Of a DNA stretch of 64,000 nt, positions 52,603 through 61,688 are shown piece after piece. The stretch is taken from the NCBI RefSeq assembly GCF_901472495.1, contig NZ_LR590469.1:1922001-1986000 (forward strand), written 5' to 3'. A model generated the notes under the pieces. The model searched no databases, was not told the origin of the DNA, and was given only the letters and a program-made list of their open reading frames with translations. The translations under genes were made by a program, and so were the position numbers. How positions within the stretch are numbered: the stretch's first letter is position 1; each line of letters opens with the position of its first letter. Source of the DNA: Yersinia enterocolitica subsp. enterocolitica (GTDB lineage Bacteria; Pseudomonadota; Gammaproteobacteria; Enterobacterales; Enterobacteriaceae).

Positions 52603-52944
52603 ATGTCGAATACTATCTCTACAGCATCCGTTTCAGTGAGCAGTAGCAGCTCTTCAGATAGCAGTACCGCCGCACAGATTAAATCTCTTAATCAAGAGAT
52701 CCAAAAACTGACCGAAAAATTAAGTACCTTAAAAGACTCTGGTTTAACTGCTGATGAGTTGCAAAAGCAGCAGCAACAAATTCAGAGTCAAATTGCAGCA
52801 CTGCAAGCTCAAGTGGCTCGTATTGAGGCACAGGCGGCGGAAAAAGCCAAAGAAGGTGAAGACAACACAACCAGTGCGAGCACACCTACAGGTGATGGGG
52901 TAAACCGCCCTTCTGCTCAAAACCAGATTGACGTTTATATTTAA
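52603..52944 (+). CDS. FlxA-like coiled-coil protein
   Basis: A 113-residue protein. Residues 1-22 are Ser/Thr-rich, about 23-85 a strong coiled coil with heptads (IKSLNQEIQKLTEKLSTLKDSGLTADELQKQQQQIQSQIAALQAQVARIEAQAA), then a disordered tail. This is the FlxA-like family; E. coli flxA is under the flagellar sigma factor, but no flagellar promoter was recognised here. Two ATGs in a row (52600, 52603); the second is better spaced from AAGGA. Confidence 0.8.
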   Translation: MSNTISTASVSVSSSSSSDSSTAAQIKSLNQEIQKLTEKLSTLKDSGLTADELQKQQQQIQSQIAALQAQVARIEAQAAEKAKEGEDNTTSASTPTGDGVNRPSAQNQIDVYI

Positions 52945-53033
52945 TGAAGTTTGTGCCCTACAAAATAAGACTATGGCGATGATCTGCGACTGTTCATCGC
53001 CATATCTGAATACAATACTATAGGAATACAATA

Positions 53034-53149
53034 TGTACCCAAAGCCCTTGGTGTTACGGCAAGGCAGCAAGCGAGTGAATCCCGATGAGCTGACACCAGT
53101 CAGTGATTCGGGTGAACGAGTGCCGCAGTAGCGTCAAGGACGAAGGGTA
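53034..53149. repeat. ERIC repeat
   Basis: A 116 bp ERIC copy: GTGAATCCCGATGAGCTGAC, then AGTCAGTGATTCGGGTGAACG at its core, with TGTACCC and GGGTA at the ends. It overlaps the last 16 bases of ypeB, providing its stop codon. Confidence 0.85.
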
Positions 53150-53352
53150 AGTGGCTTAACCAAACTATCCAGCCCCTCAATTTTAATCGCGAGCGTCATC
53201 TCCATCAACATACCCAGCTTGCCTTGCGGAAACTCACCTTTACGGGCGAACCAAAGCAGGTACTCTTCCGGCAGATCGATTAACACCCGCCCCTGATATT
53301 TACCAAAGGGCATCCGGGTATTGGCTATCTCAACCAAGTTCTCTTTTTCCAT
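53134..53352 (-). CDS. ypeB: YpeB-like DUF3820 protein
   Basis: A 72-residue cytosolic protein matching E. coli YpeB (MPFGKYQGRVLIDLPEEYLLWFARKGEFPQGKLGMLM), the DUF3820 family, also next to ligA in E. coli. The start lies 15 bp after ligA's stop, so one transcript is likely. Its last residues (LRP and stop) fall within the ERIC repeat. Function unknown. Confidence 0.88.
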   Translation of the reverse strand: MEKENLVEIANTRMPFGKYQGRVLIDLPEEYLLWFARKGEFPQGKLGMLMEMTLAIKIEGLDSLVKPLTLRP

Positions 53353-53366
53353 GCAATCCTCAGCCG

Positions 53367-55385
53367 TTAGGACGACTCACCGAGCAAACGGATCATTTCC
53401 GCTTCATCGATAACTGTAATTCCCAGTTCCTGCGCTTTCACCAGTTTCGATCCCGCCGCTTCACCCGCAATCACCAGATCAGTTTTTTTGGAAACACTGC
53501 CACTGACTTTGGCCCCCAAAGCGGCCAGGCGATCTTTGGCTTCGTCCCGTGAGAGGATAGTCAGTGAGCCGGTCAGAACCACAGTTTTACCCGCGAATGG
53601 GCTATCTATCTCTTCGGCTATAATTTGCTGCGGCTCGGGCCAAGTGATCACTTTTTCCAGCGCTTCGATCACTTTCTGATTGTGCTCTTCACCAAGGAAG
53701 TTCACCACATGCTTGGCCACCACTTCCCCGACATCCGGCACACTTTTTAATGCCTCGATATCAGCAGCACGTAGGTTTTCCAGATTACGGAAATGAGCAG
53801 CCAAATTAGCCGCTGTCGCCTCACCTACTTCGCGAATGCCCAGCGCATAGAGGAAGCGGGCAAAAGTCGTCTGTTTTGCCTTTTCCAGCGCCACAATCAG
53901 ATTTTGAGCCGACTTCGGCCCCATCCGGTCAAGACCCGTCAGCTTGCCCGCAGTCAGCGTAAATAAATCAGCTGGGTTCTCAACATACTGTTTTTCTACC
54001 AATTGTTCGATAATCTTGTCGCCCATGCCATCGACATCCAGCGCGCGGCGCGAGACAAAATGCTTCAGTGCCTCTTTACGTTGTGCGGCACAGAATAACC
54101 CACCAGTGCAACGGGCAACCGCTTCCCCCTCAACCCGCTCGATATCAGAACCACACACCGGGCAGTGCTCAGGGAAAGTGATCTCTTTGGCATCCTGCGG
54201 GCGTTGATCCATCACCACGCCCACCACTTGCGGAATAACATCACCGGCGCGACGGACAATCACGGTATCACCGATACGTAAGCCCAAACGCTCAATTTCA
54301 TCGGCATTATGCAAGGTTGCATTGCTGACAATCACACCGGCCACTTGCACCGGTTCCAGCCGCGCAACTGGCGTAATTGCGCCCGTACGCCCCACCTGAA
54401 ACTCCACTTCACGAACTTGCGTTATCTGCTCTTGTGCCGGGAATTTAAATGCTGTAGCCCAGCGAGGTGCGCGCGCGACAAAGCCCAGCTGTTCCTGTAA
54501 GTCGAGTGAATCAACTTTGATAACCACCCCATCAATATCAAAACCTAAACCGCCACGGTCTTGTTCGACTTGACGATAGAAAGCAATCACTTGCTCGCTA
54601 CCAGTACATAATTTGACCCGCTCACTGACCGGTAAGCCCCAGGCCTTAAATTGCATCAGGCGCTGAATATGGCTGCGGGGAAGTTCGCCGCCCTCCAATA
54701 AACCGACGCCATAGCAGAAGAAAGTTAATGGCCGTTTAGCCGTAATACGTGGGTCAAGTTGGCGCAATGAACCGGCGGCAGCGTTACGTGGGTTGGCGAA
54801 AACTTTCCCCCCTTTGCGACGAGCCTCATCGTTAAGCTGCTCGAAACCCGCCAATGGCATAAAAACCTCACCGCGAACTTCGACTCGTCGAGGGATATTA
54901 TCGCCCTGCAAACGCAACGGGATTGCACGGATAGTGCGGACATTGGCGGTAATATTTTCACCGGTAGTGCCATCACCACGTGTTGCCGCTCTGACCAGCT
55001 CGCCATCTTCGTACAATAAACTCACCGCTAAACCGTCAAGCTTCAATTCACAGCAGAATGTCAGAGGATCGGCACGTTTCAACCGGTCATGGACTCTTTT
55101 GTCAAAAGCCAGATAGCTTTCTTCATCAAATACGTTATCGAGAGAGAGCATCGGGACTTCGTGTTTTACCTGCTCGAAAGCATCAAGCGGCGCAGCGCCC
55201 ACTCGTTGGGTCGGTGAATCATTGGTGATCAATTCAGGATGTTGTGCTTCCAGCTCACGCAATTGCTGCATCAGGCGGTCATATTCAGCATCAGGGATCT
55301 CTGGCGCATCCAACACATGGTACAGATGTTCGTGATGGCGCAATGAGGTTCTTAGTTGATTAATTTGCTGAATTATTGATTCCAT
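53367..55385 (-). CDS. ligA: NAD-dependent DNA ligase
   Basis: A 672-residue essential ligase sealing nicks in replication and repair. Domain order: Ia (1-60), adenylation with KxDG lysine in CCELKLDGLAVS (about 113-118), OB fold, zinc finger (CPVCGSDI…CTGGLFCAAQ), helix-hairpin-helix repeats (about 470-580) and C-terminal BRCT (FAGKTVVLTGSLTILSRDEAKDRLAALGAKVSG). Full length. Downstream of zipA, upstream of ypeB. Confidence 0.97.
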   Translation of the reverse strand: MESIIQQINQLRTSLRHHEHLYHVLDAPEIPDAEYDRLMQQLRELEAQHPELITNDSPTQRVGAAPLDAFEQVKHEVPMLSLDNVFDEESYLAFDKRVHDRLKRADPLTFCCELKLDGLAVSLLYEDGELVRAATRGDGTTGENITANVRTIRAIPLRLQGDNIPRRVEVRGEVFMPLAGFEQLNDEARRKGGKVFANPRNAAAGSLRQLDPRITAKRPLTFFCYGVGLLEGGELPRSHIQRLMQFKAWGLPVSERVKLCTGSEQVIAFYRQVEQDRGGLGFDIDGVVIKVDSLDLQEQLGFVARAPRWATAFKFPAQEQITQVREVEFQVGRTGAITPVARLEPVQVAGVIVSNATLHNADEIERLGLRIGDTVIVRRAGDVIPQVVGVVMDQRPQDAKEITFPEHCPVCGSDIERVEGEAVARCTGGLFCAAQRKEALKHFVSRRALDVDGMGDKIIEQLVEKQYVENPADLFTLTAGKLTGLDRMGPKSAQNLIVALEKAKQTTFARFLYALGIREVGEATAANLAAHFRNLENLRAADIEALKSVPDVGEVVAKHVVNFLGEEHNQKVIEALEKVITWPEPQQIIAEEIDSPFAGKTVVLTGSLTILSRDEAKDRLAALGAKVSGSVSKKTDLVIAGEAAGSKLVKAQELGITVIDEAEMIRLLGESS

Positions 55386-55406
55386 AGCTCACCATCAAAG
55401 ATAAAA

Positions 55407-55427
55407 AACCCCCGGCATGCGGGGGTT
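55407..55427 (-). terminator. Terminator between zipA and ligA
   Basis: AACCCCCG-gcatg-CGGGGGTT hairpin with A/T runs outside, 34 bp after the zipA stop; ligA probably needs its own promoter or partial readthrough. Confidence 0.8.
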
Positions 55428-55460
55428 CGGGTTAATTCGATTCATTGCGAGGCAACATTA

Positions 55461-56444
55461 TCAGGCGGTTGCGTTTGCATCCAACACTTCGCGGATGCGA
55501 GCCTTATATGTTTCCAGTTTTTGCGGGGTCATCATGCGGCGTTCGTCATCCAACACCACACCACCGACATCATCGGCAATGCGTTGGGCTGATTGCAGCA
55601 TCAACTTAAAGTTTTGATTCGCGTCGCCATAAGACGGCACCATCATAAACATTGAGACACCCGGCGTTGAGAAGTCAGACATAGTGTCAGGGTCAAAAGA
55701 ACCCGGTTTCACCATATTTGCCAGACTGAATAATACTGGGCCACTGCCAGCAGGGCTTAGATGACGATGGAAAATCCCCATCTCACCGAACTGGAAACCA
55801 GACTGAAGCACACTCTGTAGCAACACTTCGCCACCCAGAGCACCACCGTGATGTGCAGCAACATGCAGCACCAAAACGGTTTCTTTCAGTTTTTGCGGTT
55901 TCACCTCAGGAGCCGCAACAGCAGGCTCTGGTTGTGATTCCACATGTTGTGGAGCCACCCGAGGGGCATGTTCAGCCACATGTTGTGGCTCTGCATAACG
56001 CGGTTGTGGGTCATGTTCTTCAACCGAGCCAAGCAAAGGATCACGCTGTGATTCATGCGGTGGTTGCTCAGCAGATAGTCCACCCAAAAGAGGGTCTTCA
56101 TAATCTGTTGGCACTGAAGCAAAAGGTTTTTGGCGAGGCTCCGCCTTGACCTGCACCGGTTTGGTTTCAGTATGCTGAATCACCGGCAGTTCATCGTCGT
56201 CTTCATCAATATGATTAAACGAAGGCTTCTCTTGTGGATGAGCCGTGCGGACGCGCACTTCTCCTACCCCTTCATCGAGACTCTCGATCGGGGTTTCAAC
56301 ACGTTCTTGTTTCGGACGTTTAACTGGGCGATCGCGAAAAAGCGATGAGCGTTCTTTACGGCTGGTCCATAAACCATGCAATAACAACGCTATTATGGCG
56401 ATCGCGCCAACAACGATTAATATCAGACGCAAATCCTGCATCAT
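55461..56444 (-). CDS. zipA: Cell division protein ZipA
   Basis: A 327-residue inner-membrane protein tethering FtsZ. One N-terminal anchor (MMQDLRLILIVVGAIAIIALLLHGLW), a charged stretch (SRKERSSLFRDRPVKRPKQE), a Pro/Gln/His-rich linker (about 60-190) and the FtsZ-binding C-terminal domain (VLVLHVAAHHGGALGGEVLLQSVLQSGFQFGEM…DERRMMTPQKL). Start aligned with E. coli MMQDL at 56444; the open frame extends upstream to 56483. Confidence 0.95.
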   Translation of the reverse strand: MMQDLRLILIVVGAIAIIALLLHGLWTSRKERSSLFRDRPVKRPKQERVETPIESLDEGVGEVRVRTAHPQEKPSFNHIDEDDDELPVIQHTETKPVQVKAEPRQKPFASVPTDYEDPLLGGLSAEQPPHESQRDPLLGSVEEHDPQPRYAEPQHVAEHAPRVAPQHVESQPEPAVAAPEVKPQKLKETVLVLHVAAHHGGALGGEVLLQSVLQSGFQFGEMGIFHRHLSPAGSGPVLFSLANMVKPGSFDPDTMSDFSTPGVSMFMMVPSYGDANQNFKLMLQSAQRIADDVGGVVLDDERRMMTPQKLETYKARIREVLDANATA

Positions 56445-56663
56445 TACTATCTCTGTTGTTCCAATACATTGCCACCGCGGCAAACATTCACCCTTTAACT
56501 CTATTTCCCAACGAACACAAGTGCAAGTCCGTGCTCAATTTTCTTCGAAGAAAGATGATTATGCTAGATCTTTCGCTCACTTTTCATACAATATGTGACT
56601 ATGCAGTGGGAAATCATACCGATATGATACGCAGGTCAATGAGCTTATAGAGAACGGAATGGC

Positions 56664-57431
56664 ATGGCGTATACGCAAAAAGCGGTAAAAAAGGTCAGTG
56701 GTATCCATTATTTCGCCCAAGGATGGCAGTTAATCTCCCGTCCAGGTATCCGGCGATTTGTGATTTTGCCCCTCTTGGTGAATATTCTGCTGATGGGTGG
56801 GGCTTTCTGGTGGTTATTCAATCAGATAGGGGGCTGGGTTCCCCAATTGATGAGTTATGTCCCTGACTGGTTGCAGTGGCTCAGTTATCTATTGTGGCCA
56901 GTGATGGTGATTTCAGTGCTGCTGGTATTCAGTTATCTATTTAGTACGCTGGCCAATTTCATCGCCGCCCCCTTTAACGGTTTGCTGGCCGAACAGTTAG
57001 AAGCCAGTTTAACCGGGAAGCCCCTGCCGGATACCGGTATTCTGGGGATTATGAAAGATCTGCCGCGAATTATGGCGCGTGAATGGCGTAAATTAGCCTA
57101 CTACTTGCCGCGAGCATTAGTGCTGCTGCTGTTGTATTTGGTGCCGGGTGTCGGCCAAACACTGGCCCCTGTTCTGTGGTTCCTGTTCAGCGCCTGGATG
57201 CTGTCGATTCAATATTGTGATTATCCCTTTGATAACCACAAAGTGAGTTTTCAGCATATGCGCAGTGCGTTGCGTCAAGATAAGGTCGACAACCTGCAGT
57301 TTGGTGCACTGGTGAGCTTATTTACTATGATTCCATTGCTTAATCTGGTGATTATGCCAGTGGCAGTCTGCGGTGCCACCGCAATGTGGGTTGATCGTTA
57401 TCGCGATCAGTTTATGCAACCACCACGTTAA
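56664..57431 (+). CDS. cysZ: Sulfate permease CysZ
   Basis: A 255-residue inner-membrane protein importing sulfate for cysteine synthesis, with about four to six spans (RFVILPLLVNILLMGGAFWWLF, LLWPVMVISVLLVFSYLFSTLANFIAAPFNGLLAEQLE, YLPRALVLLLLYLVPGVGQTLAPVLWFLF). DYPFDNHKVSFQHMR is a family mark. Divergent from zipA and 195 bp upstream of cysK. Confidence 0.94.
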   Translation: MAYTQKAVKKVSGIHYFAQGWQLISRPGIRRFVILPLLVNILLMGGAFWWLFNQIGGWVPQLMSYVPDWLQWLSYLLWPVMVISVLLVFSYLFSTLANFIAAPFNGLLAEQLEASLTGKPLPDTGILGIMKDLPRIMAREWRKLAYYLPRALVLLLLYLVPGVGQTLAPVLWFLFSAWMLSIQYCDYPFDNHKVSFQHMRSALRQDKVDNLQFGALVSLFTMIPLLNLVIMPVAVCGATAMWVDRYRDQFMQPPR

Positions 57432-57626
57432 TTTTGCATTTGCATGGGCGTGCTGGTCGCGCCCCTATTGCCAAGGTTAAAAGTGAGCTGCCAAGCTTAA
57501 AAGCTATTGGGATTAAAACTTATTTCCTAATAACATATCGATATACCAATTACTTACTTCCATAGCCATACTGTTAGCGTATGCTTTGAACGTTTCCTAC
57601 ATTTTCATAGAGTTAAAGGACGGGCT

Positions 57627-58595
57627 ATGAGCAAGATATATGAAGACAACTCTTTAACAATCGGCCATACGCCGCTGGTTCGTCTGAACCGTATCGGTAA
57701 CGGGCGCATTTTGGCGAAAGTTGAGTCACGCAATCCAAGTTTCAGTGTTAAATGCCGTATCGGTGCCAATATGATTTGGGACGCCGAAAATCGTGGCATT
57801 CTGACCGCAGACAAAGAACTGGTAGAACCTACCAGTGGCAATACCGGCATCGCACTGGCATTTGTTGCAGCCGCGCGCGGTTATAAACTGACCCTGACCA
57901 TGCCTGAAACCATGAGTATTGAGCGCCGTAAACTGCTCAAAGCATTGGGTGCCAATCTGGTGCTGACCGAAGGTGCTAAGGGGATGAAAGGGGCGATAGC
58001 TAAAGCGGAAGAAATTCAAGCCACCGACCCAAATCGCTATATTATCTTGCAGCAATTCAGTAACCCAGCAAACCCGGAAATTCACGAAAAGACCACTGGC
58101 CCAGAAATCTGGGAAGACACCGATGGTGAAGTGGATGTCTTTATCGCAGGTGTGGGTACCGGCGGTACTCTGACCGGTGTCAGCCGTTACATTAAAAAAA
58201 CTAAAGGCAAGTCTATCACCACGGTTGCGGTTGAGCCGACTGATTCTCCTGTCATCACTCAGGCATTGGCGGGTCAGGAAATTAAACCCGGCCCACACAA
58301 AATTCAAGGTATCGGCGCCGGTTTCATTCCTGGCAACCTTGATTTGAGTCTGGTTGACCGTGTCGCACTGGTTACCAATGATGAAGCAATCTCTATGGCT
58401 CGTCGTTTGATGGATGAAGAAGGTATCCTGGCCGGCATTTCTTCCGGTGCCGCGGTTGCAGCAGCAGTCAAGCTTTCTGAAGAAGCAGACTTTACTGACA
58501 AAACAATTGTGGTTATTCTTCCGTCCTCGGGTGAGCGCTATTTAAGTACGGCGTTGTTCGCAGATTTGTTCACTGAACAAGAACTGCAACAGTAG
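57627..58595 (+). CDS. cysK: Cysteine synthase A
   Basis: A 322-residue PLP enzyme making cysteine from O-acetylserine and sulfide. The PLP lysine is Lys42 (SFSVKCRIGANM); EPTSGNTGIALAFVAAARGY, GVGTGGTLTGVSRY and GISSGAAVAAA complete the site. CysB activation is expected from the family, but I could not define its box in the AT-rich 57520-57600. Terminator at 58618. Confidence 0.96.
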   Translation: MSKIYEDNSLTIGHTPLVRLNRIGNGRILAKVESRNPSFSVKCRIGANMIWDAENRGILTADKELVEPTSGNTGIALAFVAAARGYKLTLTMPETMSIERRKLLKALGANLVLTEGAKGMKGAIAKAEEIQATDPNRYIILQQFSNPANPEIHEKTTGPEIWEDTDGEVDVFIAGVGTGGTLTGVSRYIKKTKGKSITTVAVEPTDSPVITQALAGQEIKPGPHKIQGIGAGFIPGNLDLSLVDRVALVTNDEAISMARRLMDEEGILAGISSGAAVAAAVKLSEEADFTDKTIVVILPSSGERYLSTALFADLFTEQELQQ

Positions 58596-58617
58596 TTAGA
58601 CCGTCGCACTAAATGCT

Positions 58618-58647
58618 AAAAAAGCACCCTCATGGGTGCTTTTTTTG
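58618..58647 (+). terminator. cysK terminator
   Basis: AAAAAAGCACCC pairs with GGGTGCTTTTTTT around CTCAT-type loop, 22 bp after cysK. Confidence 0.9.
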
Positions 58648-58661
58648 TGGCGTGCTTCAAA
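58646..58661 (+). promoter_or_regulatory. CRP-like site at ptsH
   Basis: TGTGG-cgtgct-TCAAA. E. coli has nearly the same string (TTTTGTGGCCTGCTTCAAA) as the CRP site of ptsH P0, directly behind the cysK terminator. Conservation of place and sequence supports it. Confidence 0.65.
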
Positions 58662-58978
58662 GTTTTTACTACATAAAGATTGATTTTACCCTCTGGGTTT
58701 AGTATTTAACCGGTCAATTATTTTGATACGCGAAATTAATCAAGTATCCTGTGTATCTCTGGCTGAATCGATTTATCAATTATGCAACACAACAAAAAAT
58801 GTCGTCACTGAGTGCTGATTGAAGACATAACGCAAAGAGAGCATTATTCTTAGATGTAGCAGTATCGATTTTAAGCCTGAACTCAGGTTGTATCGGAAAC
58901 TGTCTTTGTGACTTACCTGCGGTTAAGGCATAGTCATGCGCGAATGTGAAAGAAGAGTTATCCGCGCACCAATACAGG

Positions 58979-59008
58979 CTAAAGTTTAGGTTCTACACTA
59001 AACTTTAG
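58979..59008 (+). promoter_or_regulatory. Hairpin in the ptsH leader
   Basis: CTAAAGTTTAG and CTAAACTTTAG are perfect reverse complements around an eight-base loop (GTTCTACA), 38 bp before the ptsH start. The place of the E. coli P1 transcript start suggests it forms in RNA or serves as an operator; which is not known. Confidence 0.6.
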
Positions 59009-59046
59009 CTCCACAACATAAATCCAAAATAAGTTGGGGAAATACA

Positions 59047-59304
59047 ATGTTCCAGCAAGAAGTTACTATTACTGCACCAAACGGTCTGCATACCCGCCCT
59101 GCTGCCCAGTTCGTAAAAGAAGCAAAAGGCTTCCCGTGCGAAATTACTGTGACCTCTAACGGTAAAAGCGCTAGCGCCAAAAGCCTGTTCAAACTGCAAA
59201 CTCTGGGCCTGACCCAAGGTACTGTTGTGACGATTTCGGCTGAAGGCGAAGATGAAAAGAAAGCTGTTGAGCATCTGGTAAAACTGATGGCAGAGCTTGA
59301 GTAA
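59047..59304 (+). CDS. ptsH: PTS phosphocarrier HPr
   Basis: An 85-residue cytosolic protein passing phosphate from enzyme I to sugar-specific EIIA domains. Phospho-acceptor His15 (APNGLHTRPA) and Ser46 (SAKSLFKLQ) region are present. First gene of ptsH-ptsI-crr; ribosome text TTGGGGAAATACA. Confidence 0.98.
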   Translation: MFQQEVTITAPNGLHTRPAAQFVKEAKGFPCEITVTSNGKSASAKSLFKLQTLGLTQGTVVTISAEGEDEKKAVEHLVKLMAELE

Positions 59305-59351
59305 TCACGCACTCTTTTTTAGTTAACACCAGTCAAGAGTAAGGTAGGGTT

Positions 59352-61079
59352 ATGATTTCAGGCATTGCAGTATCACCGGGCATCGCTTTTGGTAAAGCAC
59401 TTTTACTGAAAGAAGATGAGATTGTCATCAACCGGAAAAAAATCTCTGCTGACCACGTGGAGCAAGAAGTCGAGCGTTTCTTAGCTGGGCGAGCCAAAGC
59501 GTCTGCGCAATTAGAAACGATTAAGACCCAAGCTGGCAAAACATTCGGTGAAGAGAAAGAGGCTATCTTCGAAGGGCATATCATGCTGCTGGAAGACGAA
59601 GAGCTTGAGCAGGAAATCATAGCCCTCATCAAAGATGATAAACAATCTGCAGATGCAGCCGCTTTTTCAGTCATCGAAGGGCAAGCAAAAGCCTTGGAAG
59701 AATTGGATGACGAATATCTGAAAGAACGTGCGGCTGACGTACGTGATATCGGTAAGCGCCTGCTGAGAAATATTCTCGGCCTGGAGATTGTCGATTTAAC
59801 GACCATCCAAGATGAAGTCATTCTGGTAGCAACCGATCTGACGCCATCTGAAACCGCACAGATTAATCTGAACAAAGTGTTAGGGTTCATCACCGATTTA
59901 GGTGGCCGTACCTCTCACACCTCGATTATGGCGCGCTCACTGGAGTTACCGGCGATCGTCGGCACCAGCAAGGCGACCACACAGATTAAGAATGACGACT
60001 ATGTGATCCTTGATGCGGTCAATAACAAAATCTATTTAAACCCAACTGCCGAAGTGATTGATCAGTTGAAAGCGGTGAAAGAACAGTACATCACCGAGAG
60101 AAATGATCTGGCCAAACTGAAAGACTTGCCAGCTATCACCCTGGATGGTCATCAGGTTGAAGTCGTTGCCAACATCGGTACCGTGCGTGATATCGCGGGT
60201 GCTGAGCGTAATGGCGCTGAAGGTGTTGGTCTGTATCGTACCGAATTCCTGTTCATGGACCGCGACTCACTGCCGACTGAAGAAGAGCAGTTCCAGGCCT
60301 ATAAAGCCGTTGCTGAAGCTATGGGCTCGCAAGCTGTTATCGTCCGTACTATGGACATCGGTGGTGATAAAGACCTGCCGTACATGAACTTGCCGAAAGA
60401 AGAAAACCCATTCCTGGGCTGGCGTGCCATCCGTATTGCTATGGATCGCAAAGAAATTCTGCACGCACAGCTGCGCGCTATCTTGCGTGCCTCGGCGTTT
60501 GGTAAATTGCGCATCATGTTCCCGATGATTATTTCGGTAGAAGAAGTGCGCGAACTGAAAGCAGAACTTGAGCTGCTGAAGAGCCAATTACGCGAAGAAA
60601 ACAAGGCCTTTGATGAAACCATCGAGGTCGGTGTTATGGTGGAAACACCAGCGGCGGCGGTCATCGCTCGCCATTTAGCTAAAGAAGTTGACTTCTTTAG
60701 TATTGGGACAAACGATCTAACTCAGTATACTCTGGCAGTAGATCGTGGCAATGAGCTGATTTCTCATCTCTATAATCCAATGTCACCATCGGTATTGGGC
60801 CTGATCAAACAGGTGATTGATGCGTCTCACGCTGAAGGTAAGTGGACCGGTATGTGCGGTGAACTTGCTGGCGACGAACGTGCTACACTGTTGCTATTGG
60901 GCATGGGGCTGGATGAGTTCAGCATGAGTGCGATTTCGATCCCACGCATCAAGAAAATTATCCGTAATACGAATTTCGAAGATGTGAAGGTGTTGGCGGA
61001 GCAGGCATTGGCTCAACCAACAGCGAAGGAATTGATGGATTTGGTTACCACATTCATCGAAGAAAAAACGCTCTGCTAA
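59352..61079 (+). CDS. ptsI: PTS enzyme I
   Basis: A 575-residue PEP-protein phosphotransferase starting the PTS cascade. Active His189 in GGRTSHTSIMARS; PEP-binding residues in VGLYRTEFLFMDR, RTMDIGGDKDLPYM and the catalytic cysteine in WTGMCGELAGDE. Follows ptsH by 47 bp. Confidence 0.98.
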   Translation: MISGIAVSPGIAFGKALLLKEDEIVINRKKISADHVEQEVERFLAGRAKASAQLETIKTQAGKTFGEEKEAIFEGHIMLLEDEELEQEIIALIKDDKQSADAAAFSVIEGQAKALEELDDEYLKERAADVRDIGKRLLRNILGLEIVDLTTIQDEVILVATDLTPSETAQINLNKVLGFITDLGGRTSHTSIMARSLELPAIVGTSKATTQIKNDDYVILDAVNNKIYLNPTAEVIDQLKAVKEQYITERNDLAKLKDLPAITLDGHQVEVVANIGTVRDIAGAERNGAEGVGLYRTEFLFMDRDSLPTEEEQFQAYKAVAEAMGSQAVIVRTMDIGGDKDLPYMNLPKEENPFLGWRAIRIAMDRKEILHAQLRAILRASAFGKLRIMFPMIISVEEVRELKAELELLKSQLREENKAFDETIEVGVMVETPAAAVIARHLAKEVDFFSIGTNDLTQYTLAVDRGNELISHLYNPMSPSVLGLIKQVIDASHAEGKWTGMCGELAGDERATLLLLGMGLDEFSMSAISIPRIKKIIRNTNFEDVKVLAEQALAQPTAKELMDLVTTFIEEKTLC

Positions 61080-61127
61080 TTCCACGATACTGGAACGCTG
61101 CCCAATATAAATACTTAGGAGAAGATC

Positions 61128-61637
61128 ATGGGTTTGTTCGATAAACTGAAATCACTGGTTTCAGATGATAAAAAAGACAGTGGTACTATTGAAATCGTAG
61201 CACCGTTGTCTGGTGAGATCGTCAACATCGAAGATGTTCCTGATGTTGTGTTTGCAGAGAAAATCGTTGGTGATGGTATTGCCATCAAGCCTTCAGGCAA
61301 TAAAATGGTTGCTCCTGTTGACGGCACCATCGGTAAAATTTTCGAGACTAACCATGCTTTTTCTATCGAATCAGACAGCGGCATTGAGCTGTTCGTCCAC
61401 TTCGGTATTGATACTGTTGAACTGAAAGGCGAAGGCTTCAAACGTATCGCAGAAGAAGGCCAACGCGTCAAGAAAGGTGATGTGGTTATTGAGTTCAATC
61501 TGGCCCTGTTGGAAGAGAAAGCCAAGTCTACTTTGACACCGGTTGTTATCTCTAACATGGATGAGATCAAAGAACTGATTAAACTATCTGGTAGTGTCAC
61601 CGTGGGTGAGACACCTATTATTCGTATCAAGAAGTAA
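61128..61637 (+). CDS. crr: PTS enzyme IIA-Glc
   Basis: A 169-residue cytosolic EIIA. Phospho-acceptor His (residue 91 counting Met; His90 by custom) in ELFVHFGIDTVEL, and the second active-site His in FETNHAFSIESDSG. Provides phosphate to IIBC permeases lacking IIA, such as AscF in this window, and controls adenylate cyclase and inducer exclusion. Terminator at 61652. Confidence 0.98.
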   Translation: MGLFDKLKSLVSDDKKDSGTIEIVAPLSGEIVNIEDVPDVVFAEKIVGDGIAIKPSGNKMVAPVDGTIGKIFETNHAFSIESDSGIELFVHFGIDTVELKGEGFKRIAEEGQRVKKGDVVIEFNLALLEEKAKSTLTPVVISNMDEIKELIKLSGSVTVGETPIIRIKK

Positions 61638-61651
61638 TTGTATACGAATGG

Positions 61652-61677
61652 AAAACGGCGCTCTTGAGCGCCGTTTT
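61652..61677. terminator. Terminator after crr
   Basis: AAAACGGCGCTC pairs with GAGCGCCGTTTT; 14 bp after crr and 12 bp before the convergent kinase gene, so it serves both. Confidence 0.9.
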
Positions 61678-61688
61678 TGTTTAGTCAT

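Larger units (their letters stand above)
58596..59046. promoter_or_regulatory. ptsH promoter and leader region
   Basis: About 450 bp between cysK and ptsH. It contains the cysK terminator, a CRP-like site at the position of E. coli ptsH P0, and near the start codon an 11-bp hairpin followed by TTGGGGAAATACA, text also present before E. coli ptsH. Nothing else was recognised. Confidence 0.6.
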
